A program made the translations under genes and the position numbers. Positions 33,635 to 42,244 of a DNA stretch of 64,000 bases are shown here, piece after piece (position 1 is the stretch's first letter; the number at the start of each line of letters is the position of its first letter). The stretch comes from Marinobacterium lacunae (GTDB lineage: Bacteria > Pseudomonadota > Gammaproteobacteria > Pseudomonadales > Balneatricaceae): positions 141,477 through 205,476 of the forward strand of contig NZ_JMQN01000021.1 of assembly GCF_000705555.1 (NCBI RefSeq), in the 5' to 3' direction. Under the pieces are notes generated by a model. The model was given only the letters and a program-made list of their open reading frames with translations, had not been told where the DNA came from and made no database searches.

Positions 33635-34192
33635 TCATCCGAGCAGCCAAAGGCCGGTTGCCGCAATGGCTGCACCCAAACTGCGGGTCAGCGCTGGCAA
33701 CGCGCGCAGTTTTTGTGTCGCTACGGCGCCGCTCAGGTGCAGGGCCGCGCTGCTAGCCATAAAACCGAAAGCAAAAGTAGCGATAGAACCGCTGGCTTCA
33801 TGACCATGAGCGAAACCGTGAAACAGAGCGAAAAGAACGCTCAATGTCAGCATCACCGAGGCGGGCAGCCGCACGGCCGTGGTGATCACAACACCGAGCA
33901 GTAACACCGATAGGGCGATCCCCGACTCCACCATCGGCAGCGCGAAACCGGTCAGGGCCAGGCCGAAGCCGGCCAATAGCGCAAGCATGAATGCGCCTGG
34001 AATGGCCAGGCGTAAGCTACCCTGCTGCAATGCCGCCCAGATCCCGATTGCCAGCATCGCCAGCAGGTGGTCGGCACCCATCAGCGGATGCAGCAGGCCT
34101 GCGCTGAAGCCGGTACCAGTGGTGGAGTGAGCAAAGGCAAGGCTCGGGCTCAAGGCTGCCAGAGCGGTGAGGATCAGGGCATGTCGTTTCAT
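33635..34192 (-). CDS. hupE: HupE/UreJ-family nickel transporter
   Basis: The start at 34192 follows AGGAAG and gives 185 residues. It has a signal sequence (1-22, ending AFA), then HSTTGTGFSAGLLHPLMGADHLLAML, in which HP...GADH is the family's metal motif, and about six membrane helices including ALFHGFAHGHE. HupE/UreJ proteins import nickel for hydrogenase or urease. It diverges from the hydrogenase sensor genes, to which it probably supplies nickel. Confidence 0.88.
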   Translation of the reverse strand: MKRHALILTALAALSPSLAFAHSTTGTGFSAGLLHPLMGADHLLAMLAIGIWAALQQGSLRLAIPGAFMLALLAGFGLALTGFALPMVESGIALSVLLLGVVITTAVRLPASVMLTLSVLFALFHGFAHGHEASGSIATFAFGFMASSAALHLSGAVATQKLRALPALTRSLGAAIAATGLWLLG

Positions 34193-34495
34193 GTTGGCTT
34201 CCTGTTTCATTGTTCTATCCGAATTCGGGCGGCTAGGTGCCTGCTGCATTAAACACTGGGTCGGTCGCAAGTGTTAGCAAAGTGGGTGCCAGTTGCTGGT
34301 CGTGGTCACAAAACCTTGATAAGTCGTGGTTGCTAGGAACGGCACGGTCAATGCGTGCTCTGATAAAAAGGCCCACTTTTACGACGTAGCTGGATACCTG
34401 CTTACCGTTTAGTCGCTTAGGTGGAAAGTAATCGGGAGGTTGGCGGCAACACGCGCTGGCGTTAGTCTGTAGCCTCCTCAACTGGCAGCAGAACG

Positions 34496-35833
34496 ATGGC
34501 ACAGCAGCAACCCCACAAAGGCCAGCGCGAAAGCGCGGCGACCGATGAAGCCTGGGTCAGCGTCATCCGTAAAATGGATGAGGCTTATGCCGATCTGGTG
34601 CGCTATCAAGTACAGGTGGAGGAACAGAACACGGCGCTGGAGGAGGCGCACAGCTTCTTCGACAGTGTGCAGTCGGCGATGAGCGATGTGCTGATCGCCT
34701 GCGATCATGAGGGCCGTATCCAGCAGGTTAACCGTGCCTTCGAAGAACTAACCGGCCGAACCATGAGCTCACTTCTGGATCAGCCGATGGAACACCTGTG
34801 CAGCGGCGAGAGTCGCGCCCGTCTGATCGATTGCCTCAAGCGTGTACGGCGCGAGCCGGTGCGCGATGAGCAGATCAGTATCGAGGGTGTTCAAGGCCCG
34901 GTGCCGCTGGCACTTAACTGTTCACCGCGCTTCAATCAGCGCGGGCGTCTTGTCGGTGTTGTCGTGGCGGGCCGTCCGGTGGGCGAGTTGCAGCGCGCCT
35001 TCAACGAGCTGAATCAGGCCCACGCCGAACTCAAACTGGCGCAGGAGCGGCTGATACAGGCGGAAAAGATGGCATCGCTTGGCCGTCTGGTAGCGGGGGT
35101 GGCCCATGAGCTGAACAACCCCATCAGCTTTGTATATGGCAACATGCATGCGCTTCAGCGTTACACCCGGCGGCTGGTCGAGTATTTCGATCTGGTGCAG
35201 TCTGGCGCCAGTCGTGAACAGCTGCGCGAACTGCGCGAGAAGCTGAGGTTGGACCGCGTCATTGCGGATCTGGACTCGTTGGTTGAGGGGACGATGGAGG
35301 GGGCCGACCGGGTACGGGAAATCGTCAACGACCTGCGCCAGTTCTCCTCCACCCAGCGCAGCGAAAAGGCGCCGTTTGATCTGGTGCATGTGGTGCGTTC
35401 GGCTCTGCACTGGATCATCAAGGAGAGCCGCGCCGGCATTCAGGTCGAGGAGGAGCTGCCCGAGCGGTTGAAAGCGGTGGGGCACTCCGGACAGATTCAT
35501 CAGGTAGTGGTCAACCTGATCCAGAACGCAGCCGATGCCGTGGCTGAGCGTGTCCAACCGTCGCTATCATTGACGGCCGGGCAGACCGATACACTGATCT
35601 GGTTCGAGGTGGCCGACAACGGCCCCGGGATACCGCCTGAAAACCTGCCGCACCTGTTCGACCCCTTCTTTACCACCAAGCCCACGGGGCAGGGCACGGG
35701 GCTTGGACTGTCGATCAGCTACGGCATTGTCGCCGAGCACGGCGGTACGCTCAGCATCGAGAACCGACCGGAGGGCGGCGCCCGCGCGCGTTTGACGCTG
35801 CCGTTGGGAGAGGGAGGTGAAGACAATGGCTAA
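34496..35833 (+). CDS. hupT: PAS sensor histidine kinase of the hydrogen-sensing system
   Basis: The 445-residue product is soluble. It has a coiled-coil N terminus, a PAS domain (about 55-160, MSDVLIACDHEGRIQQVNRA), an H-box GVAHELNNPISF and an HATPase domain with NLIQNAADAV, DNGPGIP and GTGLGLSIS. No membrane segment is present, as in HupT/HoxJ. It overlaps the hupU gene by eight bases, and HupT-type kinases are known to bind the hydrogen-sensing HupUV. The matching response regulator (HupR/HoxA) is not in the window. The ribosome site is weak. Confidence 0.87.
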   Translation: MAQQQPHKGQRESAATDEAWVSVIRKMDEAYADLVRYQVQVEEQNTALEEAHSFFDSVQSAMSDVLIACDHEGRIQQVNRAFEELTGRTMSSLLDQPMEHLCSGESRARLIDCLKRVRREPVRDEQISIEGVQGPVPLALNCSPRFNQRGRLVGVVVAGRPVGELQRAFNELNQAHAELKLAQERLIQAEKMASLGRLVAGVAHELNNPISFVYGNMHALQRYTRRLVEYFDLVQSGASREQLRELREKLRLDRVIADLDSLVEGTMEGADRVREIVNDLRQFSSTQRSEKAPFDLVHVVRSALHWIIKESRAGIQVEEELPERLKAVGHSGQIHQVVVNLIQNAADAVAERVQPSLSLTAGQTDTLIWFEVADNGPGIPPENLPHLFDPFFTTKPTGQGTGLGLSISYGIVAEHGGTLSIENRPEGGARARLTLPLGEGGEDNG

Positions 35834-36821
35834 TATGCTCTGGCTGCAATCGGGAGGCTGCGGCGGTTGCTCCATGTCGCTACTCGGTGCCGAAGGACCG
35901 GATCTGATCACTACCCTTGAATCCGCCGGAATCGAACTGCTCTGGCACCCTTCGCTGAGTGAACAGACCGGTGCTGAGGTCAGGCAGATGCTTGAACACA
36001 TCATCGACGGTGAGCGGGCGCTGGACCTTCTGTGCATTGAGGGTTCCCTGATGCGCGGGCCCAACGGAACAGGGCGGTTTCATCTATTTGGCGGTACCGG
36101 TATTCCGATGATCGACTGGGTCGGCAAGCTGGCGCAACGGGCGCGCTACACGCTGGCGATCGGCTCCTGTGCTGCCTATGGCGGTATCACCAGCGCAGGG
36201 GACAATCACACCGACGCCACCGGTTTGCAGTTCGAGGGCGAGTTGCGTGGCGGCCTCCTTGGCAGTGAGTATCGCTCGGCGGACGCCATGCCGGTGATCA
36301 ATGTGTCGGGCTGCCCTGTGCACCCCAACTGGGTGACCGAAACCCTGATCGAGCTGGCCCTTGGCGAGGGCCGTGCCGATCAACTCGATACTCTTGGGCG
36401 CCCCAGACTGTTTGCCGATCAGCTTGTTCATCACGGCTGTACCCGCAACGAATACTACGAATACAAGGCCAGTGCCGAGCAGCTAGGGCATCAGGGGTGC
36501 ATGATGGAGCATCTGGGGTGTCTTGGCACTCAGGCTCACGGCGACTGCAATACACGGCCCTGGAACGGTGAAGGTTCCTGCACCCGCGGCGGCTACCCCT
36601 GTATCAACTGCACAGCGCCCGAGTTTGAAGAGCCGCGTCACGCCTTTATGGAGACCCCGAAAATTGCCGGTATACCGGTTGGGCTTCCCACCGATATGCC
36701 AAAGGCGTGGTTTGTTGCGCTGGCCTCTCTGTCCAAGGCGGCAACGCCCGAGCGATTAAAGGAAAATGCCCGCTCCGAGCATCTGATCTATCCACCGACG
36801 CTGCATAAGAGAAAGAATTGA
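35826..36821 (+). CDS. hupU: Regulatory [NiFe] hydrogenase, small subunit
   Basis: The start at 35826 follows GGGAGG and gives 331 residues. There is no Tat signal: the protein begins MANMLWLQSGGCGGCSMSLL, where Cys12 and Cys15 are proximal cluster ligands. Further Cys clusters (GCTRNEYYEYKAS, GCMMEHLGCLG, CTRGGYPCINC) bind the medial and distal [4Fe-4S] centres. Absence of a signal peptide separates regulatory (HupU/HoxB) from uptake hydrogenases. It senses hydrogen with HupV and signals to the kinase encoded upstream. Confidence 0.93.
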   Translation: MANMLWLQSGGCGGCSMSLLGAEGPDLITTLESAGIELLWHPSLSEQTGAEVRQMLEHIIDGERALDLLCIEGSLMRGPNGTGRFHLFGGTGIPMIDWVGKLAQRARYTLAIGSCAAYGGITSAGDNHTDATGLQFEGELRGGLLGSEYRSADAMPVINVSGCPVHPNWVTETLIELALGEGRADQLDTLGRPRLFADQLVHHGCTRNEYYEYKASAEQLGHQGCMMEHLGCLGTQAHGDCNTRPWNGEGSCTRGGYPCINCTAPEFEEPRHAFMETPKIAGIPVGLPTDMPKAWFVALASLSKAATPERLKENARSEHLIYPPTLHKRKN

Positions 36822-38272
36822 TGAGTCGTATAGTGGTAGGGCCTTTCAACCGCGTTGAAGGGGATCTTGATATCACGCTGGACAGCTCAGCGGGGCAGGT
36901 GACAGGCGCGCGCGTGAATGCCACCCTGTACCGGGGCTTTGAGCAGATTTTGCTGGGCAAGCCCGCGCTGGATGCATTGGTTTACACGCCGCGTATCTGC
37001 GGTATCTGCTCGGTCAGCCAGTCGGTGGCCGGTGCGCTGGCGCTGTCCGATGCACTGGGTATCGAGCCGACCCGAAACGGTGAGCTGTGTCGCAACCTCA
37101 TCCTTGCCAATGAGTCGCTGACCGATCTTCTGACCCACTTCTACCTGTTCTTCATGCCGGATCTGGCCCGGGATGTGTACCAGCGTGAGCCCTGGTACGA
37201 CAGGGTGGCGACACGTTTTCGTGCCGTAAAAGGCGATGCTACGCGCGAAATGCTACCGGCGCGGGCGGAGTTCTTACATCTTATGGGGCTACTGGCCGGA
37301 AAGTGGCCGCATACGCTGAGTATTCAGCCTGGCGGTACCACTCGACCGGTGCAACGTCAGGAGCGCCTGCGTCTTCTGGCCATACTGAGTGGTTTTCGCC
37401 GGTTTCTGGAGCGTGTCTGTTTCGGCGATGATCTTGAGCGTATCGCGGCGCTGCGAACCCCGGATCAACTGCAAAACTGGCGGGCGCAGCGGCCGTGGCA
37501 CTCAAGCGATCTAAGCACCTTTCTGCACCTGTCGGAGCAGCTGGGCTTTGATCAACTGGGCCGTGCGACAGATCGTTTCATGAGCTTCGGCAACTATGCG
37601 GTGCAGGGGGAGATGCTTGTGCCCAGCGGCGTCTGGACGCCGGCAGAGGGGCGGCTAGTGCTGGATGCCGGGCAGATTAGCGAAGATGTCAGCCATGCCT
37701 GGATGCGAGAGGCGCCGGTTTTGCACCCTGCCCGGGGCGAAACGGATCCGGTTGCTGAAAAAGAGGGGGCCTATAGCTGGTGCAAGGCGCCGCGTTTAAA
37801 CGGTCAGGTGGTGGAAACCGGCGCACTCGCCAGAGCCCTGGTTGCCGGTGATCCGTTGATGACGGCATTGGTCAGTGAGCAGGGCGGCACCGTGCATACG
37901 CGCATGCTGGCACGGCTTTTCGAGCTGGCGCGTACGATACCGAAACTGCAGCAGTGGGTGCTGCAGATCGAGCCGGATGAGCCGTTTTGCAATCACCCGA
38001 CAAGACTAGAAGACGGTGAGGGCGTGGGCCTGATGGAAGCGGCACGGGGCAGTCTGGGACACTGGGTGTCGGTGAAACGCGGACGGATCAGCCGTTATCA
38101 GATCATCGCGCCGACCACCTGGAACTTCTCACCGCGTGATGCTCGCGAGCAGCCGGGCGCATTGGAACAGGCGTTGGTCGGTGCGCCCATTCGCGAGGGG
38201 GAAGCCGATCCTGTATCGGTACAACATATCGTACGCAGTTTCGATCCTTGCATGGTGTGTACCGTGCACTGA
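36821..38272 (+). CDS. hupV: Regulatory [NiFe] hydrogenase, large subunit
   Basis: The 483-residue product carries both nickel-iron ligand motifs: RICGIC (Cys60, Cys63) and DPCMVC (Cys477, Cys480). It ends exactly at DPCMVCTVH with no C-terminal extension, so it needs no maturation protease. This is typical of the hydrogen-sensing HupV/HoxC group. It overlaps hupU by one base (TGATGA region). No gene for uptake hydrogenase or for Hyp maturation lies in the window. Confidence 0.95.
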   Translation: MSRIVVGPFNRVEGDLDITLDSSAGQVTGARVNATLYRGFEQILLGKPALDALVYTPRICGICSVSQSVAGALALSDALGIEPTRNGELCRNLILANESLTDLLTHFYLFFMPDLARDVYQREPWYDRVATRFRAVKGDATREMLPARAEFLHLMGLLAGKWPHTLSIQPGGTTRPVQRQERLRLLAILSGFRRFLERVCFGDDLERIAALRTPDQLQNWRAQRPWHSSDLSTFLHLSEQLGFDQLGRATDRFMSFGNYAVQGEMLVPSGVWTPAEGRLVLDAGQISEDVSHAWMREAPVLHPARGETDPVAEKEGAYSWCKAPRLNGQVVETGALARALVAGDPLMTALVSEQGGTVHTRMLARLFELARTIPKLQQWVLQIEPDEPFCNHPTRLEDGEGVGLMEAARGSLGHWVSVKRGRISRYQIIAPTTWNFSPRDAREQPGALEQALVGAPIREGEADPVSVQHIVRSFDPCMVCTVH

Positions 38273-38476
38273 TTTATCCTGTTGATTAATAAGCGTTAAT
38301 GCGCACGACAGGGATGATTCATACCGGGCAGGGCGCAGAAAGCTCTGCTGTATTATTTTCATACTGGCCGCTGAGAGTTGCTAAATATGAAATATGTGCC
38401 ATAGATCAATATGGGTGCCTGCAATCTGTTGCTAGATTAATGTACGTAGTAGGCAACAAATACAGAGGGTTCAGGT

Positions 38477-38797
38477 ATGCGCCTCGTAAAAGACCTGGTA
38501 GATAGCAGAATAGTCTTATACTGGATTGCCGGTTCCGGTAAGCAGTTGAGCACCTATCTTGCGTCGCTGAGTCAGGCCGAGGAGTGGTGGAAGGCGTACA
38601 TGTTTTCCCGTTATCAGGGTGAGGAAAGGCGGCAGTCGGTTCTTGATCGACGTACAAACTTCGAAAAGAGACGGCGTATTGCGCAGTCAAATGAACTTAT
38701 CCCCATGTCGCCCTACGGTCGGCGCAGCACGGATATACCGGTGAAGGTCGATGTGGATCGGGTTTCGGAAAAGCTGAACGCCCTAACCGGCAGGTAA
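38477..38797 (+). CDS. Hypothetical small basic protein
   Basis: The 106-residue product follows AGAGG at fair spacing and precedes a terminator. It is hydrophilic and basic, with EERRQSVLDRRTNFEKRRR and PYGRRSTDIPVKV. It has no signal peptide, domain or motif that I recognise. Codon use is like that of the core genes, and its own terminator supports it as a gene. Confidence 0.6.
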   Translation: MRLVKDLVDSRIVLYWIAGSGKQLSTYLASLSQAEEWWKAYMFSRYQGEERRQSVLDRRTNFEKRRRIAQSNELIPMSPYGRRSTDIPVKVDVDRVSEKLNALTGR

Positions 38798-38836
38798 GCA
38801 TCGGTAATACACGGAACAGGTTGTTTGAAGTGGTCA

Positions 38837-38864
38837 AAAGAGCCCCGCCCGTCGGGGCTCTTTT
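38837..38864. terminator. Bidirectional intrinsic terminator
   Basis: AAAGAGCCCCG and CGGGGCTCTTT form a perfect 11-bp stem around CCCGT, with T-rich ends on both strands. It can end both the hypothetical gene on the left and the rhodanese operon on the right. Confidence 0.92.
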
Positions 38865-38879
38865 CTGTGTATCAGGCCG

Positions 38880-39260
38880 TTATTCGAAGTCGGGCATCTG
38901 TGGCTGAACCACCGGTTTGTCCGCTTCGGCCCAAGCATCAAATCCACCGGCTATCGAGCGGACATGGAGATAACCCATGTTCTTAAGGCTCAGTGCTGAC
39001 AGCGCTGCGCGACCGCTGGTTTTGCAGTAAAGCACGAGATTCAGATCACGGGCCGAGAGGGCCGTGTCGTTGCTCAGGCGAAACTCCAGCATGCCACGGG
39101 GAATATTGATCGCCCCCGGCAGGTGCCCGGCTTGATATTCGTCAGGCTCGCGCACATCAATGACCACATCCGCCTGCTGGACGGCTTGTTCGGCCTCCTC
39201 GACGCTAACCTCGGTTATCTGCGCCTTTGCCTCGGCGACCAGATCATGTGCAGTTTTCAT
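38880..39260 (-). CDS. Rhodanese-like sulfurtransferase
   Basis: The start at 39260 follows GGAG, overlaps the SulP stop (ATGA) and gives 126 residues. It is a single rhodanese domain with the active-site Cys79 in VLYCKTSGRAAL and the DVREPDEYQAGHLPGAINIP signature. It moves sulfane sulfur between carriers. As the last gene of the operon with a persulfide dioxygenase, it probably handles the persulfides formed in sulfide detoxification. Confidence 0.92.
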   Translation of the reverse strand: MKTAHDLVAEAKAQITEVSVEEAEQAVQQADVVIDVREPDEYQAGHLPGAINIPRGMLEFRLSNDTALSARDLNLVLYCKTSGRAALSALSLKNMGYLHVRSIAGGFDAWAEADKPVVQPQMPDFE

Positions 39261-41056
39261 CAGTTGAGCTCCTTTAAATGGTTGGATTCCGGCGAGATCG
39301 GGCAATGTGTTGGCAGCGCGTCCTGCGTGCGGCGGGTGGTGATCGGGTCGAGCAGCAGCAGGGCCTCGTAATGGCTGACAAAGACACGCCCACCAAACTG
39401 GTCTAGAAATTGTGCACGTCTGAGCTGATCCATAACCGGGCCTTTAACTTCTGAAAGGTGCAGCTGGACACCGGATGTATGCAGACGTTCAGTGATCGCC
39501 TCAAGGCTTTCAAGCGCGCTGGCGTCGATCAGGTTGATGCCTGAGCACATCAATACCAGGTGACGTGCCGATGGGTGTGAGGCAATCAGCTGGGCGATAC
39601 GATCTTCAAGATAACGCGCATTGGGAAAGTAGAGGCTCTCGTCCACCCGAATCGAGAGCACACTCTCGCTTTGTACGACATCAAATCTCGCCACATTACG
39701 AAAGTGCTGACTACCGGGCAGCTGGCCGACAACCGCGATATGCGGATGGCTGGTACGCCAAAGGAAAAGCAGTAGCGAAAGACTGAGCCCGGTCAGAATG
39801 CCGACTTCAATATTGAAAAACAGCACCCCGAGCATGGTGGCCAGCATGGCGGCGCCATCCTGCCAGGCATATTGCCATGTGCGCTTGAGCTGGCCCAGAT
39901 CCACCAGTGTCAGCACCGCGACGATGATGATAGCCGCCAGTATCGCGCGCGGCAGGCTCTCGAAAAGTGGGGAGACAAACACCACCGTCAGGGCCATACC
40001 GATAGCCGAGAGCGCCCCGGCCAGAGGGGTTTGAGCGCCCGCCTCGTAACTGACGACGGATCGGGAGAAACCACCTGACACCGGCATGCCGCCGCTGAGC
40101 GCCGTGATCAGATTGGCTCCACCCAGTGCCAGCAGCTCCTGATTGGGGGAGATGCGCTGGCGCCGTCGGGCGGCGAAGGTCTGGGCGACCGATACCGAAC
40201 CGATAAAACCCACCAGACTTATCAATACGGCCAGTGGCAACAGTTTTACCACGAGATCCAGATCGAAAACGGGCAGTGCAAACGCAGGCAAGGCCTGTGG
40301 TACTTTGCCGACCACGGCCACGCCTTGCTGGTCGAGATGCATGAAGTGCACCGACAGCGCGCCAACAAGCAACGCCAGAAGCGGAGCCGCTTTCGTAAGT
40401 GTGGCAGCCTTGCGTAGGGAGAGGCCGAGTGCGGCAAGTCCGGTTTTACCAAAGCGCCGCGCCAGATAGAGGAAAACAAGGCTCAGGCCGCCAATCGCCA
40501 GTGTGGGCAGGTGGGTATCAGGCAAAGCTTTAATCGTTGAGCGAAGCAGTGCCAGAGCGGTATCGCCCTGGGTGTTGATACCGAGAATGTGGCGCAGTTG
40601 GCTGAGCATGATCAAAATGCTTGAGGCGCTGATAAACCCTGAAACAACGGGGTGGCTGAGGAAATTGATTAGAAAGCCGATGCGCAGCAGGGACATGACG
40701 AGCATCACGCCCCCGGAGAGCAATGCCAGCAGCAGCGCCGCCTGAATATAGTCAGCCGAGCCCGGCTCAAACATGGGGGTTAACGCTGAGGCGGTCAGGA
40801 GCGCAACAATTGCAACGGGCCCCACCGCAAGCGTGCGACTGCTGCCCAGCAGCGCGTAGGCGATTGGTGGAAAAATGCTGGCATAGAGACCCACAACCGG
40901 CGGCAGTCCGGCGAGCATGGCATAGGCCAGACTTTGCGGTATCAGCAGTAGCGTAAGAATGAGTGCGGCGAGCCCGTCATGGGTCGCACTCTCCTTGTCG
41001 TACTCGCGTGCCCAGGATAAGAAGGGCAGGTAACGTGCCAGACGCTCAACATTCAT
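39260..41056 (-). CDS. SulP-family anion permease with STAS domain
   Basis: The 598-residue inner-membrane protein has about 12 helices (QSLAYAMLAGLPPVVGLYAS signature near residue 40) and a C-terminal STAS domain (about 455-560; MCSGINLIDASALESLEAI). SulP proteins carry sulfate, bicarbonate or other anions. Between a persulfide dioxygenase and a rhodanese gene it may export sulfite or sulfate, or exchange other sulfur anions; direction cannot be read from sequence. Confidence 0.92.
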   Translation of the reverse strand: MNVERLARYLPFLSWAREYDKESATHDGLAALILTLLLIPQSLAYAMLAGLPPVVGLYASIFPPIAYALLGSSRTLAVGPVAIVALLTASALTPMFEPGSADYIQAALLLALLSGGVMLVMSLLRIGFLINFLSHPVVSGFISASSILIMLSQLRHILGINTQGDTALALLRSTIKALPDTHLPTLAIGGLSLVFLYLARRFGKTGLAALGLSLRKAATLTKAAPLLALLVGALSVHFMHLDQQGVAVVGKVPQALPAFALPVFDLDLVVKLLPLAVLISLVGFIGSVSVAQTFAARRRQRISPNQELLALGGANLITALSGGMPVSGGFSRSVVSYEAGAQTPLAGALSAIGMALTVVFVSPLFESLPRAILAAIIIVAVLTLVDLGQLKRTWQYAWQDGAAMLATMLGVLFFNIEVGILTGLSLSLLLFLWRTSHPHIAVVGQLPGSQHFRNVARFDVVQSESVLSIRVDESLYFPNARYLEDRIAQLIASHPSARHLVLMCSGINLIDASALESLEAITERLHTSGVQLHLSEVKGPVMDQLRRAQFLDQFGGRVFVSHYEALLLLDPITTRRTQDALPTHCPISPESNHLKELN

Positions 41057-41093
41057 CTATCGGCTCCGCTCGCCGTCAGTGTTTGGCCCTTCA

Positions 41094-41957
41094 TTAGAGC
41101 AGATCCAACGGAATCTTCAGATAGTGAACACCGTTATCTTCGGCTTTGGGTAGATGGCCTGCGCGCATGTTGATCTGCACTGAAGGGAGTATCAACGCGG
41201 GCATATTGAGTTGGGCGTCGCGCTCATTGCGCATAGTGACAAACTGCGCCTCATTTATGCCCTCGTGTATGTGGACGTTGTGCCGGCGTTGTTCACCGAC
41301 CGTCGTTTCGCACTGAAAGGTATCGCGCCCCTCGGCCTTGTAGTCATGGCACAGGAAGATGCGCGTTTCATCCGGATAGCTGAACAGCGTCTGGATTGAA
41401 TGGTACAACGCGCTCGCGTCGCCGCCGGGAAAGTCGCAACGCGCAGTACCGTAGTCGGGCATGAATAGGGTATCCCCGACAAACAGCGCATCGCCGATGT
41501 TGAAGCTCATACAGGCGGGTGTGTGCCCCGGAGTATGTAGGGCTTTCGCTTCCAGAGAACCGATCATAAAGTGTTCACCGTCGGCGAACAGGTGGTCGAA
41601 TTGGCTGCCATCACGTGCAAACTCAGGGCCTTCGTTGAACATTTTGGCGAAGGTTTTCTGGATGATATCGACTCGATCACCGATCGCTGTCTGGCCTCCA
41701 AGGTGTTTCTTCAGGTACGGCGCGGCACTGAGATGGTCGGCGTGGACATGGGTTTCAAGAATCCACTGAACGCTCAGCTGCTCGCTACGGACATACTCGA
41801 TCAGGCGATCTGCGTTGCGGTAGGCGGTACTGGCGGCAGCAGGGTCGTAGTCCAGCACCGAGTCGATCAGGGCGCAGGCCCGGGTCTGCTCATCGACAAC
41901 GACATAACTGTAGGTAAAGGTCGCTGGATCGAAAAAGGGCTCTACATGCATATCCAT
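41094..41957 (-). CDS. Persulfide dioxygenase-like metallo-beta-lactamase-fold protein
   Basis: The 287-residue product has the metal motif THVHADH (His70, His72, Asp74, His75), HTPGHTPACMS and GDTLFMPDYGTARCDFPGG. The last motif marks the ETHE1/Blh group, which oxidises glutathione persulfide to sulfite. Only the mononuclear iron ligands are used in that group. It is the first gene of the sulfur operon. In other bacteria this enzyme is controlled by an ArsR-type persulfide sensor (BigR/SqrR), and a perfect palindrome lies 93 bases upstream. Confidence 0.9.
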   Translation of the reverse strand: MDMHVEPFFDPATFTYSYVVVDEQTRACALIDSVLDYDPAAASTAYRNADRLIEYVRSEQLSVQWILETHVHADHLSAAPYLKKHLGGQTAIGDRVDIIQKTFAKMFNEGPEFARDGSQFDHLFADGEHFMIGSLEAKALHTPGHTPACMSFNIGDALFVGDTLFMPDYGTARCDFPGGDASALYHSIQTLFSYPDETRIFLCHDYKAEGRDTFQCETTVGEQRRHNVHIHEGINEAQFVTMRNERDAQLNMPALILPSVQINMRAGHLPKAEDNGVHYLKIPLDLL

Positions 41958-42049
41958 ACACCTGTGTGATCAAAAACTGATGTCTACAGCTTAGGCGCCG
42001 TGCGGCTCCCGTGCTGCGTTGCTTCGATAAGTAACGGTATCGCTATAAT

Positions 42050-42065
42050 ATTAGAATATTCTAAT
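42050..42065. promoter_or_regulatory. Perfect AT-rich palindrome upstream of the sulfur operon
   Basis: ATTAGAATATTCTAAT is a perfect 16-bp palindrome between the persulfide dioxygenase and aconitase genes. Its form suits an ArsR-family dimer such as BigR/SqrR, which controls persulfide dioxygenase operons elsewhere. No such regulator gene is in the window. The assignment is inferred. Confidence 0.6.
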
Positions 42066-42244
42066 TTAATAAAGTTGCACTTCTGATACTTCCTGTTGTC
42101 ACCACAGCAAAGGGCTGCCGTTCAGGAAAAGGTGGTGGTTCCCGTCATGAGTTCTGCGCATATGCCCCAGTGTCCTCGGATCCTGGTCTACCTTGATAAT
42201 TACAGTAAATGGCCAGACCGAACCGTCAATCAGGGAGATAGTCG

